Shown in pieces: positions 1 through 7,525 of a stretch of DNA of 64,000 nucleotides; positions within the stretch are counted from its first letter, which is position 1, and every line of letters starts with the position of its first letter. The position numbers and the translations under genes are program-made. The notes beneath the pieces were generated by a model that saw only the letters and a program-made list of their open reading frames with translations, did no database searches and was not told where the DNA came from. This DNA is from Arthrobacter sp. (GTDB lineage: Bacteria; Actinomycetota; Actinomycetes; Actinomycetales; Micrococcaceae), in assembly GCF_031179985.1 (NCBI RefSeq), contig NZ_JAPSHJ010000012.1, positions 44,620 to 108,619 on the forward strand, given 5' to 3'.

Positions 1-75
1 TGAACCGACAACGCTGTTGATGGTTCCCGCCCATAGGCCGGCCAAAAAGATAAAGATACCGCTGAGAAGCTCCAC
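1..75 (-). CDS. TSUP (TauE/SafE, DUF81) sulfite exporter-like permease, N-terminal fragment
   Basis: The first 25 residues of a minus-strand protein that runs off the left edge, starting at GTG 75. They form a hydrophobic first helix followed by WAGTINSVVGS, which matches the conserved start of the TauE/SafE anion exporter family. The gene begins 21 bases after the stop of the ABC ATPase, so the two may be co-transcribed. No clear Shine-Dalgarno sequence is visible. The family call rests on one short motif. Confidence 0.6.
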   Translation of the reverse strand, partial: MELLSGIFIFLAGLWAGTINSVVGS

Positions 76-96
76 GCTGTGGCTGTGAGCCGGCGC

Positions 97-882
97 TTAG
101 CGGCGCGCGGTCGCCGTGTAGCGCCCGGCGTTCACACTCACGTCCAGCGGCAATCCGAAGGTCTCGCTCAAGTGCTCGGCAGTGAGAACCTCCTGGATGG
201 GGCCGGAAGCCACCACAGCTGCATCCCGCATCAGCATGGCGTGAGTGAATGCGGGAGGGACTTCCTCGAGGTGGTGCGTGACCAGCACGATGGCGGGCGC
301 GGCGTCGTCCTTGGCGAGCTCGCTGAGACGGTGAACCAAGTCCTCACGCCCGCCCAAGTCCAGCCCCGCCGCGGGCTCGTCCAGGAGCAGGAGCTCGGGG
401 TCAGTCATAAGGGCGCGGGCAATCTGGACCCGTTTGCGCTCACCCTCGGACAGCGAGGCAAAGGTGCGGTTAAGCAGGGGGCCCATCCCCCATTCGTTGA
501 GCAAGGTGAAGGCCCGGCGTTCGTCATCCTTCTCATAGCCTTCACGCCAACGGCCAGTGACACCGTAGGCCGCAGTCACCACAACGTTAAGGACTTTTTC
601 GTGCTCGGGGATCTGAGTGGCCAAGGCGGCGGAGGACAACCCGATCCGGGGGCGCAGTTCAAAGACGTCCACGGCACCAAGGATTTCCTCGAGTATCCCG
701 GCCATGCCGCTCGTGGGGTGAAGGCGGGCGGCCGCGATCTGAAGCAGAGTGGTCTTGCCGGCTCCGTTGGGGCCGAGAATGACCCAGCGCTCGCCTTCCC
801 TGACCTGCCAGTCGACTTTGTTCAGAAGGGTTTTGGCTCCACGGACAACGCTGACAGCAGCCATTTCAAGAACATCACTCAT
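97..882 (-). CDS. ABC transporter ATP-binding protein (COG1119/ModF-like)
   Basis: A single-domain ABC ATPase of 261 residues. Walker A GPNGAGKTT is at 37-45, the signature LSEGERKR near 144, Walker B LLLLDEPAAGLD near 165 and the H-loop histidine in VTHH near 203. Sequence and stand-alone arrangement resemble the YlmA/ModF-like ATPases. No permease partner is adjacent except the truncated TSUP exporter downstream, so the substrate cannot be named. The ATG at 882 is chosen because homology begins there; a GTG at 894 is an alternative. It is divergent from serB, with 97 bases between starts. Confidence 0.85.
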   Translation of the reverse strand: MSDVLEMAAVSVVRGAKTLLNKVDWQVREGERWVILGPNGAGKTTLLQIAAARLHPTSGMAGILEEILGAVDVFELRPRIGLSSAALATQIPEHEKVLNVVVTAAYGVTGRWREGYEKDDERRAFTLLNEWGMGPLLNRTFASLSEGERKRVQIARALMTDPELLLLDEPAAGLDLGGREDLVHRLSELAKDDAAPAIVLVTHHLEEVPPAFTHAMLMRDAAVVASGPIQEVLTAEHLSETFGLPLDVSVNAGRYTATARR

Positions 883-966
883 AGGAGTAGACACTAGGAC
901 AAAATGGGGGGCGACTGATAACCGGACCTTGAACGAAACGAATTCGGGCTGTGCATCGGCGCTGAC

Positions 967-979
967 TAAGATTACAGGC
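967..979 (+). promoter_or_regulatory. leaderless -10 box of serB
   Basis: TAAGAT at 967-972 is followed by seven bases and then the serB ATG at 980. This spacing puts the predicted transcription start on or next to the start codon, and no Shine-Dalgarno sequence is present. The -35 region is weak. Confidence 0.55.
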
Positions 980-1873
980 ATGACTCCGAACGTGACTGCG
1001 GTCAGCTACGGCCTGAAATTGTCCTCCGACAGCCTTGAGCAGCTGCGTTCGGTATTGGTTGAATCGGGAGCAACTCTGACCGCCGAATCCAGCGCGGGAG
1101 ATGGCCGGTACGAAGTCCATACGATCGACTTCACTGTGGAGCAGGGCATGGCCTCTGACATCGCCGAACTTCGGGAAAGCATCGCCGGCTCCGGCCTGCA
1201 AACCATGGATATTGCGATCGTTCCGGCGTCATTGCGGAACGCGTCGCGGAAGTTCCTGATCATGGACGTCGACTCCACGTTGATCCAACAGGAGGTCATT
1301 GAACTCCTGGCCGGCTACGCCGGAAAACGCGAGGAGGTGGCTGCAGTCACCGAGGCGGCCATGCGTGGAGAATTGGACTTCGCGCAAAGCCTTCACGCGC
1401 GGGTGGCTGTACTCGCCGGGCTGCCTGCCGCCGTCGTCGATTCCGTTCGGGCCGAAGTGAAGCTTAGCGAGGGTGCTGCCGAGCTGGTCGCCGCATTCAA
1501 AGCAGCTGGCCATACAGTGGCTGTCGTGTCCGGCGGATTCAACCAGATCCTGCAGCCAATCGCCGAAGACTTGGGCCTTGACCACTGGATCGCCAACGAA
1601 TTGGAGATCGTGGACGGCGCGCTGACCGGGAAAGTCCTCGGCACCGTTATTGACCGTGCAGCAAAGGAAAAGTACCTGCGTGAATGGGCCGCGGCGGACG
1701 GGGTGGCCATGGAAAATACCATTGCAGTCGGCGATGGAGCCAATGACCTGGACATGCTGGGTGCGGCAGGGATCGGGGTCGCCTTCAACGCAAAGCCCGC
1801 CGTGCGGGCCGTTGCTGATTCCGCGATCAACATGCCCTACCTGGATGCAGTCCGGTACATAGCCGGAGTGTGA
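980..1873 (+). CDS. serB: phosphoserine phosphatase
   Basis: SerB dephosphorylates O-phosphoserine in the last step of serine synthesis in the cytoplasm. The 297-residue protein has an N-terminal ACT-like regulatory part (about 5-85) and a HAD domain. The HAD nucleophile motif MDVDST is at 95-100, and the late motif GDGANDLDML with conserved Gly-Asp residues is near 246-256. Length and layout match actinobacterial SerB. The ATG at 980 is preferred over upstream in-frame codons because the ACT-like homology starts here and a leaderless -10 box fits it. The gene stands alone, convergent with an SDR gene. Confidence 0.93.
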   Translation: MTPNVTAVSYGLKLSSDSLEQLRSVLVESGATLTAESSAGDGRYEVHTIDFTVEQGMASDIAELRESIAGSGLQTMDIAIVPASLRNASRKFLIMDVDSTLIQQEVIELLAGYAGKREEVAAVTEAAMRGELDFAQSLHARVAVLAGLPAAVVDSVRAEVKLSEGAAELVAAFKAAGHTVAVVSGGFNQILQPIAEDLGLDHWIANELEIVDGALTGKVLGTVIDRAAKEKYLREWAAADGVAMENTIAVGDGANDLDMLGAAGIGVAFNAKPAVRAVADSAINMPYLDAVRYIAGV

Positions 1874-1941
1874 CCCTTGCGGCGAGGCTGGCTGCAAACA
1901 GAAAACCAGCCCCGCCGTTAGAGATCAGCCGCTTCCTGAGG

Positions 1942-2694
1942 TCAGCTCAGGGTCTTACCGAAGTAGTCGGCGCCACCGACATATTCCGTGTGACCGGATT
2001 CGACGTCGGCCGTCACCATTTTGGCAACCTCAGCAGCGAATTCCGAGACGGAGTACAACTTGCCTGCTTCGGCGCGGCGTGCCTCAATAGCACCCGGGTT
2101 TGAGCGGTCCAGGAGGGTCGCCGTGACGGTTCCTTCAATCATGTCCCCGGATACCACTACGAGGGAGATACCCTTCCCAGCCAGGTGCGGCACCAGCTCG
2201 CGCAGTGCGTCTTCGCCGGCACGCTTGCTTCGGGCTACAGGTTCGTATTCGGGCATGGTGGCGACGGAGTCGATGAAGTGCGCCTGATGGCTTGTAACGA
2301 AAACCACACGGGAACCCTCGGCCATGAGCGGTGCAGCTGCGTTGAGCAGGTTAACCTGTGCATCGCGGTTGAGTTTCAGCGCGTAGCCTTCCTCCATGCC
2401 TGACTCCATTCCGCCGGAGGCGTTCAGGACAAGCACGTCAAGGGAGCCGAAGTTCTCCATCGCGGCGGTAACGAGGGCCTGCACACCCTCCTGGGTGGTC
2501 AGATCCGCGCCTACGGCAACTGCCCGCCCGCCGGCAGCCTCAATCTCAGCCACCACTTTGTTCGCCCGAGGGGCCTTCTGCCTGTAGTTCACGACGACGG
2601 CGGCACCTTCTGCCGCCAGGTACTTGGCGACCTCAGCACCAATACCCCGTGACGAACCCGTCACGATGGCGGTCTTATTGTCCAGCAGTCCCAT
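1942..2694 (-). CDS. SDR family protein with altered active site
   Basis: A 250-residue short-chain dehydrogenase/reductase-type protein. The Rossmann motif TGSSRGIG is at 12-19, the NAG-like motif appears as NASG near 91, and a serine in the catalytic-serine region is at 135. The YxxxK motif is not intact: the lysine is K157 in ARSK, the position four residues before it is Val153, and the nearest tyrosine is Y150. The ATG at 2694 has an AGGAGC ribosome site six bases upstream. It may be a dehydrogenase with rearranged catalysis or a non-catalytic NAD(P) protein. Substrate unknown. Confidence 0.85.
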   Translation of the reverse strand: MGLLDNKTAIVTGSSRGIGAEVAKYLAAEGAAVVVNYRQKAPRANKVVAEIEAAGGRAVAVGADLTTQEGVQALVTAAMENFGSLDVLVLNASGGMESGMEEGYALKLNRDAQVNLLNAAAPLMAEGSRVVFVTSHQAHFIDSVATMPEYEPVARSKRAGEDALRELVPHLAGKGISLVVVSGDMIEGTVTATLLDRSNPGAIEARRAEAGKLYSVSEFAAEVAKMVTADVESGHTEYVGGADYFGKTLS

Positions 2695-2794
2695 ACAAGC
2701 TCCTCTTGTCACAATCTCTGAAGTCAGTTCGTCCGCAGTCCATCATGCCAGCGGCCCGCATGAATTCGCTTGTGCGACCTCAACAAAGAAGAAC

Positions 2795-2819
2795 GCCCGC
2801 CCTAGTTTGAGGCGCGGGC
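2795..2819 (-). terminator. hairpin terminator downstream of hsp20
   Basis: A GCCCGC-CCT / AGG-C-GCGGGC stem of nine pairs with one bulged C and a six-base loop. On the minus strand it is followed by GTTCTTCTTTG, a weak U-rich tail. It lies 120 bases past the hsp20 stop. Confidence 0.5.
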
Positions 2820-2938
2820 TCCCGCTCGCCGGCTTTCATCGGCATTGGCTGAAGGCATGAAATGGCGCAGGCAGACTTAACCGCCTGCCCGCGCCGTGAA
2901 ACCTGTTGCACTCGGGATTTCTCCTGCCGGGAGGGGCG

Positions 2939-3352
2939 TCAGCTGTGGTCGATTCGGATCTTGCGCTTCTCCCCGCTTTCCGACGGCTCCTTGGCAGGTG
3001 CCCGCACTTCCAGCACACCATCCTTATACTGGGCCGTGATGTCTTCCTCCCTGGCGCCGGGCGGTAGTGCGATACTCCTGTTAAATGAGCCGTAACGGAA
3101 TTCAGAACGGTAGCTGTTTTTGGCCTTGTGCTCAGACTTCTCCTGGCGCTCAGCTTTGATCTGCAGCATGCCGTCGGCAACTGAGACGTCAAGGTCCTGC
3201 TCAGGATCGATGCCCGGCAGTTCAGCCTTGACCACCATGCTGTCGCCCTCCATATACTGCTCCACCCGGATGGACGAGAATGTGAGATCGCCGTCCAGGA
3301 ACCGCCGGATGGGTTCCATGACGTCTGACGGCGCCCACTTGAGATCGGCCAT
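2939..3352 (-). CDS. Hsp20/alpha-crystallin small heat-shock protein
   Basis: A 137-residue small heat-shock chaperone that would hold unfolded proteins in oligomers. The alpha-crystallin domain spans about 32-118, with the conserved GVL of the AxxxGVL motif at 112-114 and a basic C-terminal KIRI tail. The ATG at 3352 has a strong GAGGAGG ribosome site six bases upstream; a longer in-frame ATG at 3406 lacks such support. The leader has a 6-bp hairpin (3371-3393) that does not cover the ribosome site. I see no CIRCE or HspR (HAIR) operator upstream. Confidence 0.93.
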   Translation of the reverse strand: MADLKWAPSDVMEPIRRFLDGDLTFSSIRVEQYMEGDSMVVKAELPGIDPEQDLDVSVADGMLQIKAERQEKSEHKAKNSYRSEFRYGSFNRSIALPPGAREEDITAQYKDGVLEVRAPAKEPSESGEKRKIRIDHS

Positions 3353-3489
3353 TGTGTTCCTCCTCGGGATCCGGCCTGTGCTTTTGGGGCCGGTCGATAC
3401 GCCCATTACACACCCGCAGAGACGTGGTGCTTAGGGCAGAAAGTCCCGGGGGGTTAGGCGGTCAGACGTCCTGGTCGGGAGGGCCCCGG

Positions 3490-4215
3490 CTAGTGTCCCA
3501 TTCCCAGGCCGCCGTCGACCGGAATCACAGCGCCGGAAATGTAGGCAGCCTCGTCCCCGGCGATCCAGCGGACCACGTTGGCGACTTCAGTGGCTTCAGC
3601 AAAGCGGCCTGCGGGAACCTTGGTCAGGTAATCCTTTTGGGTCGCCTCAGGGAGTTCAGCGGTCATATCAGTGTTGATGAAACCGGGTGCGACCACGTTG
3701 GCCGTGATGCCTCGCGAGCCGAGTTCCCTGGTAAGGGAACGCGCAATGCCAACCAGCCCCGCTTTCGAAGCGGAGTAGTTGATTTGGCCCGGCGCACCAT
3801 AGAGGCCGGAGACGGAGGAGATGAGCACCACACGCCCCTTCCGCATTTTGATCATGCCCTTTGAAGCCCGTTTGATGACGCGGAAGGCGCCGGTGAGATT
3901 GGTATCAATGACGGAAGTGAAGTCGTCCTCGCTCATTCGCATCAGCAGGGTGTCCCTGGTGATACCGGCGTTGGCGACCAGGACCTCAACAGGTCCGTGG
4001 GCGGCTTCGACTTCAGTGAAGGCTGCATCCACTGAGGACTCGTCCGTTACGTCCGCCTTGACCCCGAGGATCCCCGCCGGAAGGTCTGACTCGCTGCGGA
4101 AGGTAACGGCCACCCGGTCACCATTAGCCAGGAACGCCTCGGCTATGGCAAGGCCAATTCCACGGTTTCCCCCGGTGATGAGGACGCTGCGGCCGGCGGG
4201 TACTGCTTCAGTCAT
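3490..4215 (-). CDS. fabG: 3-oxoacyl-[acyl-carrier-protein] reductase FabG
   Basis: FabG reduces 3-ketoacyl-ACP with NADPH in fatty acid elongation. The 241-residue protein has TGGNRGIG at 14-21, NAG at 82-84, a catalytic serine in ISS at 132-134, and an intact YSASK with Y147 and K151. PGFINTDM near 193 is typical of FabG/MabA. The ATG at 4215 follows a GGAG ribosome site; the upstream extension has no homology. It is divergent from the DUF3099 gene. Close relatives can act on other 3-ketoacyl thioesters, so the exact substrate is inferred. Confidence 0.87.
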   Translation of the reverse strand: MTEAVPAGRSVLITGGNRGIGLAIAEAFLANGDRVAVTFRSESDLPAGILGVKADVTDESSVDAAFTEVEAAHGPVEVLVANAGITRDTLLMRMSEDDFTSVIDTNLTGAFRVIKRASKGMIKMRKGRVVLISSVSGLYGAPGQINYSASKAGLVGIARSLTRELGSRGITANVVAPGFINTDMTAELPEATQKDYLTKVPAGRFAEATEVANVVRWIAGDEAAYISGAVIPVDGGLGMGH

Positions 4216-4351
4216 GTGGGGCTCCGGTTTTCTGCGGCGTACGGCACCGCGGTGAGGGCTGGGTTTACCGCCTCCGATCTTAGCCTCCGTTTGGGTGGCC
4301 CTTCCGATGGTGAGAGAATTGAAGCAAGCCTTTGGAGCGTGATTATCAGCC

Positions 4352-4792
4352 GTGACACTTGAACACCGACGGGCCTCCCGGGCAGCCAGGGAGCCGGACA
4401 ACGCCTCAGGTGACGCCGAGGTACACAGCATCACCGATGCCGCCACGGCGCATTCTGAAGAGATGCGTCAGCGGATGATCAAGTATGCGGTGGCCATGGG
4501 TATCCGTATGGTTTGCCTTGTCCTCGTCTTCGTTCTGGACGGCTGGTTGAAGCTCATTGCTGTTGCCGGTGCTGTGTTCCTTCCTTGGATTGCTGTTGTC
4601 ATTGCAAACGGCGGCGATAAGGCGGAAATTCACAGCGATTCATTGTTGGAATCAGCCCCCTTGGCTGAGTTAGACATGCCGGATCTCGCGCAAGAGGCTT
4701 CGGACGCTGATGACCAGGTTGTGGTGCTGCAGGGAGAACTCCTGGAAGACAACGGGGACAACGTAGAGGGCGAGGAACGCGCAGCTTCATGA
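4352..4792 (+). CDS. DUF3099 family membrane protein
   Basis: A 146-residue protein with two likely membrane helices (about 44-62 and 66-85), a polar N-terminus and an acidic C-terminus rich in Asp and Glu. The paired helices and the actinobacterial setting match DUF3099 proteins, whose function is unknown. The start is the GTG at 4352. Its stop overlaps the ATG of the next gene by four bases (ATGA), implying translational coupling with the zinc-binding-type protein and SURF1 downstream. Confidence 0.8.
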   Translation: MTLEHRRASRAAREPDNASGDAEVHSITDAATAHSEEMRQRMIKYAVAMGIRMVCLVLVFVLDGWLKLIAVAGAVFLPWIAVVIANGGDKAEIHSDSLLESAPLAELDMPDLAQEASDADDQVVVLQGELLEDNGDNVEGEERAAS

Positions 4793-5058
4793 GTATTTTT
4801 GATCTTGCCGGGGGCGACACCGTTATCCCCGAGGCCAGGTGTTCACGGAAGGGTTGCCGTAACGCAGCCTCGTGGCAGCTGCTTTGGAACAATCCGAAAA
4901 TCCATACTCCGGAACGGCGTAAGATCTGGCTGGCGTGCGAGGAGCACCGGACCTGGCTTGAGGAATACCTGCAGACGCGGGGACTCTGGAAGCAAACCCT
5001 GGAACTTGGTGAACTTCCTTCCGGTCGCGCAAATCTCCCGGCAGGCAGGGACCACTGA
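4789..5058 (+). CDS. small conserved actinobacterial protein with CxxxxC/CxxH metal-site pattern
   Basis: An 89-residue protein with C18, C23, C50 and H53 arranged like a small zinc site and a conserved WNNPKIHTPERRK core. From memory, relatives are sometimes labelled acetone carboxylase, which nothing in the sequence supports. It overlaps the DUF3099 gene by four bases and abuts SURF1 (TGA directly followed by ATG), so the three genes form one unit. A role in cytochrome oxidase or membrane biogenesis is possible only by association. Confidence 0.82.
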   Translation: MSIFDLAGGDTVIPEARCSRKGCRNAASWQLLWNNPKIHTPERRKIWLACEEHRTWLEEYLQTRGLWKQTLELGELPSGRANLPAGRDH

Positions 5059-5943
5059 ATGTACCGCTTTCTCTTTTCCAGCAAGTGGCTGGGCTATTTG
5101 GTGTTGGCTGCAGTGTTTGCCTCGGCATGTGTCTTTCTGGGCCGTTGGCAGATGGACAGGCGGGCGGAAACCCTGGCGGAGATCAACAGGGTGACGAGCA
5201 ACTACTCAGCAGAACCGCTGGCCTTCTCAGAAGCCCGTGACCAGTTTGAGCACCTGGATCCGGAACGTGAGTGGACGCAGGTTGAGCTGAAAGGCTCCTA
5301 CGACACTCAGGGCGAGCGGATTGTGCGCAACCGGCCTCTCAACGGGCAGCCCGGTTATGAGGTGCTCGTCCCTTTCCGGCTTGAGACGGGTGAGACGGTG
5401 GTGGTGGACCGCGGCTGGCTGCCCATCGGGAACAACAATCCGGGCAGGCCGGATGCCATACCGGACCCTCCTGCAGGAAAAGTCACAGTCGTGGTGCGCC
5501 TCAAGGCAGGTGAACCGCAACTTCAACGTGGCGCCCCGGAAGGCCAGCTTGCCAGCATTGATCTCCCCACTTACGCAGCAGAGCTCGGTTATCCCCTGAT
5601 GACCGGCGCTTACGGCCAACTCGCCGGTGAAAATCCTTCCGCAGCAGACATGCCGGTCGCCTTCCCGAAACCGTCCGTGGAGGAAGGCACGCACCTCTCC
5701 TACTCCCTGCAGTGGTTTGCGTTCGGCATCCTGATGTTCGTCGGTTTCGGCTATGCGGCAAGGCAGCAGGCAAGGAACGCGGCACTTGACGCCGAGGAAG
5801 ATCTGGCAGGACACTCAGGGAGCGACATTGACGACGAGCATGCCGTCGTAGCGCCGAACCGTCGTCGTCCGCTCCCCCGAAAAGCCAGGAAAGCAACCTC
5901 CGAGGAAGAGGAAGATGCCATTCTGGACGCGCAGGGCTACTGA
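5059..5943 (+). CDS. SURF1 family cytochrome oxidase assembly protein
   Basis: SURF1 proteins help insert haem a into haem-copper oxidase subunit I. The 294-residue protein has an N-terminal membrane helix (about 10-28) ending in the family motif LGRWQ at 27-31, a large extracytoplasmic domain with the conserved RNRPLNGQPGYEV and VDRGWLP segments, and a second helix near 213-232. The charged C-terminal tail of about 60 residues is probably cytoplasmic. The start follows the preceding stop directly. ctaA and ctaB, which make haem a, lie 17 kb away in this window. Confidence 0.92.
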   Translation: MYRFLFSSKWLGYLVLAAVFASACVFLGRWQMDRRAETLAEINRVTSNYSAEPLAFSEARDQFEHLDPEREWTQVELKGSYDTQGERIVRNRPLNGQPGYEVLVPFRLETGETVVVDRGWLPIGNNNPGRPDAIPDPPAGKVTVVVRLKAGEPQLQRGAPEGQLASIDLPTYAAELGYPLMTGAYGQLAGENPSAADMPVAFPKPSVEEGTHLSYSLQWFAFGILMFVGFGYAARQQARNAALDAEEDLAGHSGSDIDDEHAVVAPNRRRPLPRKARKATSEEEEDAILDAQGY

Positions 5944-5958
5944 CAGGAAGTATCTGCG

Positions 5959-6426
5959 ATGAATCCGGACGCTGTTGCCAATGTGCAGCGAGCCCTGGTT
6001 GAGGCCGGGGTCCGGGACACGGTGAAGGTCTTTGAGACCAAAGTGCCGACGGCGTCCGCTGCAGCATCGGTGCTGGGTTGCGAGCTCGCGGCCATCACCA
6101 ACAGCCTGATATTCGAACTCGACGGCGGCCCGCTCCTGATCCTTGCCAGTGGAGCCGCGCGGGTGGACACGGACCACGTCGCATCACAGCTGGGCTCCGG
6201 ACGGATACGGCGCGCCACGGCCCGCTTCGTCCGTGAACACACAGGGCAGGAAGTCGGCGGAGTAGCCCCACTGGGTCACCCGCACAAGATACGGACGCTT
6301 TTGGACTCCACACTCGAGCAGCACGAGATCCTCTGGGCCGGAGCCGGAGACCACAACTCCATGTTCTCCATCACCTACCGGGACCTGCAGCGAATTACTG
6401 ACGCAGAGGTTATGGACGTCCGCTGA
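5959..6426 (+). CDS. YbaK/EbsC family aminoacyl-tRNA deacylase-like protein
   Basis: A 155-residue single-domain protein of the YbaK/ProX fold, whose members hydrolyse mischarged tRNAs such as Cys-tRNA(Pro). The LASGAARVD and GGVAPLGHP motifs are present. At the position of the catalytic lysine of YbaK (Lys46, in IxKSLxF) this protein has Asn48 (ITNSLIF), so ordinary YbaK deacylase activity is uncertain. An AGGAAG ribosome site precedes the ATG, 15 bases after the SURF1 stop. Confidence 0.87.
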   Translation: MNPDAVANVQRALVEAGVRDTVKVFETKVPTASAAASVLGCELAAITNSLIFELDGGPLLILASGAARVDTDHVASQLGSGRIRRATARFVREHTGQEVGGVAPLGHPHKIRTLLDSTLEQHEILWAGAGDHNSMFSITYRDLQRITDAEVMDVR

Positions 6427-6602
6427 AAACGCGGCCCTTCAGGATATCCTTCACCTGGCCCGGGCTCGCGGCACTTCCCTCAGAAGGCCCCGCAGCCGGT
6501 GTTTGTCCTGTGCCGAAAGCCCTTCTACCGTAAAGGAACCCACGGGAAATAGTTGGACCGTCCAAGAAGAAGAAGAAGGAACCCTCGATCGTCATCGCCA
6601 CG

Positions 6603-6839
6603 TTGAACGCCCGTCTGCAGCCCCTGAATCGCGCTGATATCGAAGATGCCTTCGACGCAGCGATGTCACGGCACGCCAAGGGATTCGGGTCGTCGGTGGC
6701 GGCACTCCACTGGCAAGGGCCGCAGGAACCCGCTCTGTACATGTACGGCTCCGATTTTGCGGTCATGCAGGAGCGCCTGGCGCCTTTCCTGCAGGACTAT
6801 CCGCTGTGCCAGCAAAGCCGCGTCGCCCGGATCGCCTGA
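6603..6839 (+). CDS. hypothetical protein, N-terminus uncertain
   Basis: A 78-residue protein from the only standard start in frame, TTG 6603, which has no ribosome site. The frame is open upstream to the stop at 6531 and encodes a lysine-rich stretch (KKKKKEPS) followed by IVIATLNARLQP that reads as real protein, but it holds no ATG, GTG or TTG. An AAAGGA ribosome site at 6532 is followed in frame only by ATA at 6549. The start may be non-canonical, or a small indel has disconnected it. Function unknown. Confidence 0.5.
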   Translation: MNARLQPLNRADIEDAFDAAMSRHAKGFGSSVAALHWQGPQEPALYMYGSDFAVMQERLAPFLQDYPLCQQSRVARIA

Positions 6840-6893
6840 TGCTGATCCTGACTGGATCGCCGGAGTTCCGCGCGGGCGGTCGCTGATCATTCC

Positions 6894-7145
6894 TTAGGGC
6901 TGATTTGCATCAAAGAACCGGTGCTCCGCCGTGACTGAGCCGGCGCCGTGTGATTGGTCCCGGATGAAGTCCAGGTCCTCCCTGGAGAGCGGGATCTGGC
7001 CGTGCCTGTCGCACGCAATCTTCCCGGCGGCGTCCCTGCGGATTCTTGCTGACATGGTTCGCGGGAGAATCACGCATCCCGGATTCTCCAGCAGCCACTT
7101 CCGTGTCTCCGAATCCAGCCTTTCCCACTCGTCTTTGAGGTTCAT
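6894..7145 (-). CDS. hypothetical small protein
   Basis: An 83-residue protein with no recognised domain, charged and helix-rich at the N-terminus (NLKDEWERLDSETRKWL). The ATG at 7145 overlaps the stop of the upstream small ORF (7142-7306) as ATGA, and GGAAGG lies just upstream. A longer form from ATG 7157 is possible. The coupling and codon usage suggest it is real. Confidence 0.6.
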   Translation of the reverse strand: MNLKDEWERLDSETRKWLLENPGCVILPRTMSARIRRDAAGKIACDRHGQIPLSREDLDFIRDQSHGAGSVTAEHRFFDANQP

Positions 7146-7306
7146 GACGCCTTCCATCTCGTTTTCAGGCCGGGATAAATTCGTAGGCCAGCGCCGCCTG
7201 CGGCAGGATTAACCGGCTCCGGGTAGGCCGTCACTGTCTGATCTGAAAGGAGCACCACCCGGAACTGGCCAGTGTCGTCGGTCAGGAGTTCGAATGTTCC
7301 GCTCAC
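7142..7306 (-). CDS. small DUF1508/YegP-like ORF (54 aa)
   Basis: This ORF starts at GTG 7306 and ends on a TGA that overlaps the next gene's ATG by four bases. Its first 25 residues (GTFELLTDDTGQFRVVLLSD) look like the first strands of a DUF1508/YegP repeat, which normally reads F-E-L...G-Q-F-R-F-x-L. The second half does not follow the family, so this may be a degenerate or truncated copy. The AGG nine bases before the GTG is a weak ribosome site. Confidence 0.42.
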   Translation of the reverse strand: MSGTFELLTDDTGQFRVVLLSDQTVTAYPEPVNPAAGGAGLRIYPGLKTRWKAS

Positions 7307-7525
7307 GTCTGTCCGCCTGGGGGCAGCACGGCGCGATGCGTCAGTGTTGGGCGCAGGCTTCGGTGGGATGGGTCAACAGGCATTTCACGGTCCATGTTCT
7401 TACCCCTGTGAGGAAGAGTCATGGGCCGCTGCTTGACCTCCGCCCAGCCTACCGGGGCTCACCTCAGCCCACAATATCCCGGACGCTGTCCTTCGGACCG
7501 GTGCTGGTTTGCGGGCGAGGGCCTG
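7307..7525. other. intergenic, nothing recognised
   Basis: About 220 bases between the small minus-strand pair and the end of the ABC-F gene. I see no convincing ORF, hairpin terminator or RNA gene on either strand. Confidence 0.5.

Noticed and set aside
3371..3393. RNA thermometer in the hsp20 leader
   Set aside because: The 6-bp hairpin does not pair with the ribosome site, so it cannot hide the start in the usual ROSE or fourU way.
3440..3475. 6C RNA
   Set aside because: Only one C-rich run is present; the class needs two hairpins with C-rich loops.
7280..7310. tRNA T-loop-like GTTCGAATG
   Set aside because: No matching acceptor or anticodon stem around it; it lies in the small DUF1508-like ORF.
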